Position numbers and translations under genes: made by a program
Assembly (NCBI RefSeq): GCF_001547525.1
Contig: NZ_CM003769.1
Span: 899,102-963,101, forward strand
Reading direction: 5' to 3'
Length of the DNA: 64,000 bases
Source of the DNA: Burkholderia anthina
GTDB taxonomy: Bacteria; Pseudomonadota; Gammaproteobacteria; Burkholderiales; Burkholderiaceae
The notes under the pieces: model-generated
The model's database searches: none
What the model was told of the DNA's origin: nothing
The model's input: the letters and a program-made list of their open reading frames with translations, nothing else
Shown here: positions 60,037 through 64,000 of the stretch, one piece after another
How the letters are laid out: the number at the start of each line of letters is the position of its first letter
Numbering within the stretch: position 1 is the first letter of the stretch

Positions 60037-60491
60037 CGCGACTCCTTGCCGGGTTGGGCGGCATGACGACGGCCGTTCGCGGCGGAGCAAATTTCATGCG
60101 CACGCGGCTCGCACGCATGCGGCTGTGGAAGGGCGGGATGACGTGCACGACGGCCGGTGCGTTACAGCCGGCTTGTAAATTTGGGCGGCCATTCACGTCG
60201 CCGAACGCGCTTTTCCGCGGCCGGCTTCCGGCTCGTGCAGGTGTACCGGATACAGCGGCGCGGACGACGCGCACGCGCTGTTCGAACGGCCACTCGGCTT
60301 CCGTGACGATGTCGGGCTGCGATCCGAGGAGTACGACGTGAGGGCGCGGCCCATGTGCGGGATTTCCCGTTCACACTCGCGCAAGTCAGGCGTCGTAAAC
60401 GCGGTGCTCGGCGGTGCTCGGCGGTGCTCGCACGGCCGGGCGACGGGCGAGACGACGCCGACATCGGCCAGCACCGTCCCGCGCGCTTGCC
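60037..60491. other. Intergenic region, no supported gene
   Basis: 455 bp between the oxidase operon and the TPP enzyme gene. It contains a 10-bp tandem triplicate (60401-60430) and no frame with start and ribosome binding site; the error-prone quality of this part may hide a short gene. Confidence 0.4.
60401..60430. repeat. Tandem repeat, GCGGTGCTCG x3
   Basis: Three exact head-to-tail copies of a 10-mer, directly read from the sequence. No function apparent. Confidence 0.9.
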
Positions 60492-62322
60492 TTACGATTC
60501 GCCTTTGCCGCGCTTGTCGCCGTGTTCGCCGTTGCCGGGCAGCACGGCCGACAGCACCTGCCGCGCGGTCTCGACGATCACGTTCGCTTCACGCGGGTCG
60601 CCTTTCGCCAGCGTTTCGGCAAAATGCTTCGCCTGCTGCAGCGTCACGTGCGGCGGCAGCGGCGGCACCTCGGGGTCGCTCTTCACTTCGAGCACGACCG
60701 GCCGGTCGGACGCGAGCGCTTCGTCCCACGCCGGCGCCGAGCTGTTCCGGATCGTCGACGTAGATGCCCTTGAGGCGAGGGAGGGTCGCGAAGCGGTAGT
60801 ACGGCACGTTCGGGATCTGCTGCGACGCGGTCGAACTTCGGGTCGCCCTCCATCACGCGCTGCTCCCACGTGACCTGGTTCAGGTCCTCGTTGTTCAGCA
60901 CCATGCAGATCCAGCGCGGTCGGGCCACTGGCGCCAGTATTTCGCGACCGTGATCAGCTCGGCCATGTTGTTCATCTGCATCGCGCCGTCGCCGACCATC
61001 GCGATCACCGGGCGCACCGGTGCGCGAACTTCGCGGCGATCGCGTAAGGCACCGCGGCGCCCATCGACGCGAGGCCGCCGGACAGCGATCCCATCATCCC
61101 GCGCCGCATCATCAGGTCGCGCGCATACCAGTTCGCGCAGGAGCCCGAATCGCTCGTCAGGATCACGTCGTCGGGCAGGCGCGGCGACAGCTCGGTGAAC
61201 GCGCGTTGCGGATTCACTCCGCGGCCCGCGCTGGCCTTCGCGGCCGCGCGGGCGGCGAGCGTCTCGCGCCAGTCGCGGTTCCATTTCGCGATCCGGTCGC
61301 GCCATGCGGTGTCGCGCCGCTCGTTCAGGAGCGGCAGCAGCGCGCGCGCAGCGTCTCGGCGCTGTCGCCGACCAGATTGACTTCCATCGGATAGCGCAGG
61401 CTCAGCATGTCGGCCTTCAGGTCGATCTGCACGCCGCGCGCCTGGCCTTCCTTCGGCAGGAACTCCGAATACGGAAAGCCGGAGCCGACGACCAGCAGCG
61501 TGTCGCGCATTCGGTCATCAGCTCGTAGCTGGGCTTCGTGCCGAGTAGCCCGATCGAGCCGGTGACCCACGGCAGGTCGTCCGGCAGCGCGGCCTTGCCC
61601 AGCAGCGCCTTCGCGGCGCCGGCGCCGAGCCGGTCGGCCACCGCGATGACTTCGTCGGTCGCCTTCAGCGCGCCGGCGCCGACCAGCAGCGCGACTTTCG
61701 ATCCCGCGTTGAGCACGTCGGCCGCGCGCCGCAGGTCGTCCGCGTACGGGACGACTTTCGGTGCCGTATAGCCTACCCCCGAATGCACGGTGCCGTGCGC
61801 GCGCTTCGGTGGCGCGTAGTCGAGCTCCTGCAGGTCGTTCGGCAGCACGAGCGCGGTGACCGTGCGCGCGCCGAGCGCGGTGCGCACCGCGCGGTCGACC
61901 AGGTGCCGCACCTGGCCCGGTACCGTCGCAAGCTGAACGAATGCGCCCGCAACGTCCTTGTAAAGGGCCGGCAGATCCACTTCCTGCTGGTAGTGGCCGC
62001 CGAGCGCCGCGCGCGCCTGCTGGCCGACGATCGCGAGCACGGGCATGTGGTCGAGCCGCGCGTCGTACAGGCCCGTCACGAGGTGCGTGGCGCCGGGGCC
62101 GGAGGTCGCGACGCATACGCCGAGCTCGCCTGTAAATTTTGCATGCGCGGACGCCATGAAGGCCGCCATCTCCTCGTGGCGAGCCTGGATGAATTCGATC
62201 TTGCCGTCCGCGCGGTTCAGCGCGCCGAAAAAGCCGTTGATGCCGTCGCCCGGGTAGCCGTAGATGCGGCGCACGCCCCAGTCGTACAGCCGCTGGACGA
62301 TGAAATCCGCCACTGTCGCCAT
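60492..62322 (-). pseudogene. TPP-dependent enzyme (pyruvate oxidase/acetolactate synthase-like), frameshifted
   Basis: Encodes about 610 residues of a thiamine-diphosphate enzyme, cytoplasmic or membrane-associated. In order: MATVADFIVQRLYDWGVRRI, substrate-domain RHEEMAAFMASAHAKFTGE, central domain ADVLNAGSKVALLVGAGAL, and C-terminal TPP-binding MVGDGAMQMNNMAELI. AAGGAG precedes the ATG at 62322. The frame is lost and regained near 61510, 61340, 61020, 60920, 60815 and 60745, always resuming the expected protein, so the breaks look like base-calling errors rather than decay. PoxB-like pyruvate oxidases are closest by motif; exact reaction unresolved. Confidence 0.8.
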
Positions 62323-62602
62323 GCCGTTTCTCCTTGGTTCGGGATGAGCCGATGCGGGGCTGCCGCGCAAGGCACGTGCCGCGCCGCGTGCGTCGGGCAC
62401 GGCGGTTGCACGCGGCATCCGCGAGCAACGAGCAAGCTGACCGGAGCGCAACGATGGCCGCATTCGCACGCTGGTCGCGCCCAGCGACGCGCGTGCGTGG
62501 TGGCGGTAACGCGGGTCGCGCGGCCTCAGCCGTTTCAATGCGTGCGAACGGAAGGGGGATGACGCACGCGGACCGTTCACTTTCTTGTCGAGGATTCGTC
62601 TC

Positions 62603-62986
62603 ATGCGTGCATTCAACCGTTCATCCATACGCCGTTGTGCCGCCAGCGCGCTGCTCGCGGCGTGCGCGTCGGCGCTGCCCGCGGCCGCACAGTTGCGCCC
62701 GGCCAATCCGGTCAGCGTGCCCGACACGTCCACGCAGGCGTTCAAGCGCGCCGACCGAAAAATGATGGAAGCGATGGAAAGCGCGCCGTATACGGGCGAC
62801 GCCGACCGCGATTTCGTCGCGCACATGGCGCCGCATCACCAGGGCGCGATCGACATGGCGCAGGTCGAACTCAAATACGGCAAGGACCCGACGCTGCGGC
62901 AGCTCGCGAGCCGGATCGTCGCCGCGCAGCGCGACGAGATCGCGTTGATGGAGCGCTGGCAGAAGGAGCACGGCAGCACGCCGTGA
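62603..62986 (+). CDS. DUF305-family exported protein
   Basis: 127-aa protein with a signal peptide (RCAASALLAACASALPAAAQ) and the DUF305 signature HMAPHHQGAIDMAQVEL followed by LASRIVAAQRDEIALMERWQ. Members such as CopM are His/Met-rich periplasmic proteins tied to copper handling; this one keeps the HMxPHHxGAIxMA core but is short of other Met clusters. The start at 62603 follows GAGGATTCGTCTC. Divergent from the TPP enzyme gene. Function unproven. Confidence 0.85.
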   Translation: MRAFNRSSIRRCAASALLAACASALPAAAQLRPANPVSVPDTSTQAFKRADRKMMEAMESAPYTGDADRDFVAHMAPHHQGAIDMAQVELKYGKDPTLRQLASRIVAAQRDEIALMERWQKEHGSTP

Positions 62987-63113
62987 ACCGCGATGCGAGA
63001 CGGCGATACGCGGGCGGCCGTACCGGTGGTTCCGCATCCGGCAAGCGGCGACGTCGGACGCGCGCCGAGTCGATGGCCGCGTGGACGGGCAGGCGCGACG
63101 GGAGGTGCGATGC

Positions 63114-63851
63114 ATGGACGGTAAGCGCGAGAGCACAGGCCGCTCGATCGACAGCGTCGCCGACTACATGACCATGATCGGCGCGCAGCGGCAGACGATG
63201 GCGCTGCGGCTTTTTTCGCGGCCAGTGCAATGCCGGCTGGCCGCTCGCGCCGGGCATCGCGCGGCAGCACGCGTCGCCCGACGTCGAAGCGCGGATGCTC
63301 GACGAATTCACGCGGCGCGCGCTGCCGCATCTCGAACCCGGGCAGAACCTCGAGGCATGCGACTGGCTCGCGCTCGCGCAGCAGCACGGGATGCGCACGC
63401 GCCTGCTCGACTGGTCCGGCAACGCGCTGGCCGCGCTGTGGTTCGCGGTCAGGCGCGCGGGCGAATCGGGCGGCGACGGCGTGGTGTGGTGCCTGTCGCA
63501 CGACGCCGACGACATCGCGACCGCCGCGGACCGGCGCGCCGCTGGAGGTCACGCGCACCAAGGTGTTCCGGCCGCGTCACGTCATGCCGAGGATCACCGC
63601 GCAGGACGGCTGGTTCACGATTCACCGTTATGACGCGCGGCGGGCGCTTCGTGCCGCTCGACGAGGACGCGGATCTCGCCGGCCGCCTCGTGCGCATCGC
63701 CGTGCCGGCCCGCCGGTTCGCGTCGATCAGGCAGGAGCTTGCCGGCGTCGGCGTGAGCATCGCGACGATCTTTCCGGATCTCGACGGCATCGCCCAACTG
63801 ACCGACACGCGCTATTTCCCGGACGACGAGGACACGCACGCACCGCGCTGA
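63114..63851 (+). pseudogene. FRG-domain protein, frameshifted
   Basis: About 250 residues. Across three frames it reads MDGKRESTGRSIDSVADYMT, then FRGQCNAGWPLAPGIARQHAS and LNEFTRRA-like segments, LALAQQHGMRTRLLDWSGNALA (FRG domain core with RTRLLDW), TRTKVFRPRHVMPRITAQDG, and VPLDEDADLAGRLVRIAVPA. GGAGG precedes the ATG at 63114. Frame changes lie near 63216, 63535 and 63630 and are compensated. FRG proteins are of unknown or toxin-related role; whether the gene is intact in the organism cannot be judged here. Confidence 0.72.
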
Positions 63852-64000
63852 AGCCGGCGCTGCGTGGGCGTACGGGGCGGGCACGCGTGATGCTTCTCCC
63901 GACGGCGCACGCGGACCGAACCCCGAGTGGCCGCTGGCGTACGGTTCGCGGCGGGCGGCGAGGCGGCTCATGCGCGCATTCAAACAGTCTATCGATCCGG
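63852..64000. other. Right edge, nothing assigned
   Basis: 149 bp after the FRG gene. A minus-strand frame runs out of the window but reads as a non-coding GC-rich frame. Confidence 0.3.

Noticed and set aside
60492..62322. The TPP enzyme as a truly decayed pseudogene
   Set aside because: Every break is followed by the expected protein in another frame with conserved motifs, and neighbouring unrelated genes show the same pattern, so sequence error is more likely; the feature type only records that the frame is broken as given.

Overview
The window is high-GC DNA with the codon habits, gene content and gene order of a Burkholderia, probably a secondary replicon of the B. cepacia complex. This is an inference from the protein families; no rRNA or species marker is present. 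I found no tRNA, rRNA, CRISPR array, complete insertion sequence or integrase.

Layout. 0.2-2.1 kb: two small unknown proteins around a soluble phosphatidylserine-decarboxylase-family enzyme. 2.3-20.3 kb: a seven-gene minus-strand alpha-glucan/trehalose operon (transcribed glgE, treS-maltokinase, glgB, glgX, treZ, malQ, treY), almost entirely coupled by 4-bp overlaps. 20.5-25.0 kb: a second minus-strand operon (MgtC-like membrane protein, unknown 107-aa protein, phospholipase D fused to a VTT membrane domain, EEP-family phosphodiesterase, NinX-like protein). 25.2-26.8 kb: an orphan succinate dehydrogenase iron-sulfur subunit followed by an AT-richer gene bracketed by copies of the sdhB 3' end. 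26.8-31.0 kb: a probable terpenoid cluster (transcribed SAM methyltransferase, class I terpene synthase, two KshA-type Rieske oxygenases). 31.6-33.7 kb: HAD phosphatase and a SotB-type exporter.

33.7-46.8 kb is largely an aromatic catabolic region: an AcoR-like regulator without an AAA+ domain, benzyl-alcohol and benzaldehyde dehydrogenases, then catB-catA-benABCD-ridA. Together these could take benzyl alcohol through benzoate and catechol to muconolactone. catC and a LysR regulator are absent, although a CatM/BenM-type site lies in front of catB. A TetR/flavin-reductase pair of lower GC lies between the two halves. 47.0-54.3 kb: an SDR and a TetR-controlled RND efflux system with matched operators. 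54.4-60.0 kb: an unusual heme-copper oxidase (subunit II with a cytochrome c domain, fused subunits I+III without the canonical D-channel glutamate and K-channel lysine, a small membrane protein, a triheme cytochrome c). 60.5-63.9 kb: a TPP-dependent oxidase/decarboxylase, a DUF305 protein and an FRG-domain protein.

From about 59.6 kb onward, reading frames are repeatedly broken and restored, whereas I noticed none before that point. The last 4.3 kb therefore probably has a high sequence error rate and should be treated with caution.

The best candidate for an undescribed system is the methyltransferase/terpene synthase/dual Rieske cluster. Its logic resembles the methylate-then-cyclise pathway known for sodorifen, but with two added oxygenases. 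Next come the oxidase lacking both canonical proton-channel residues, and the sdhB-tail-flanked insert.
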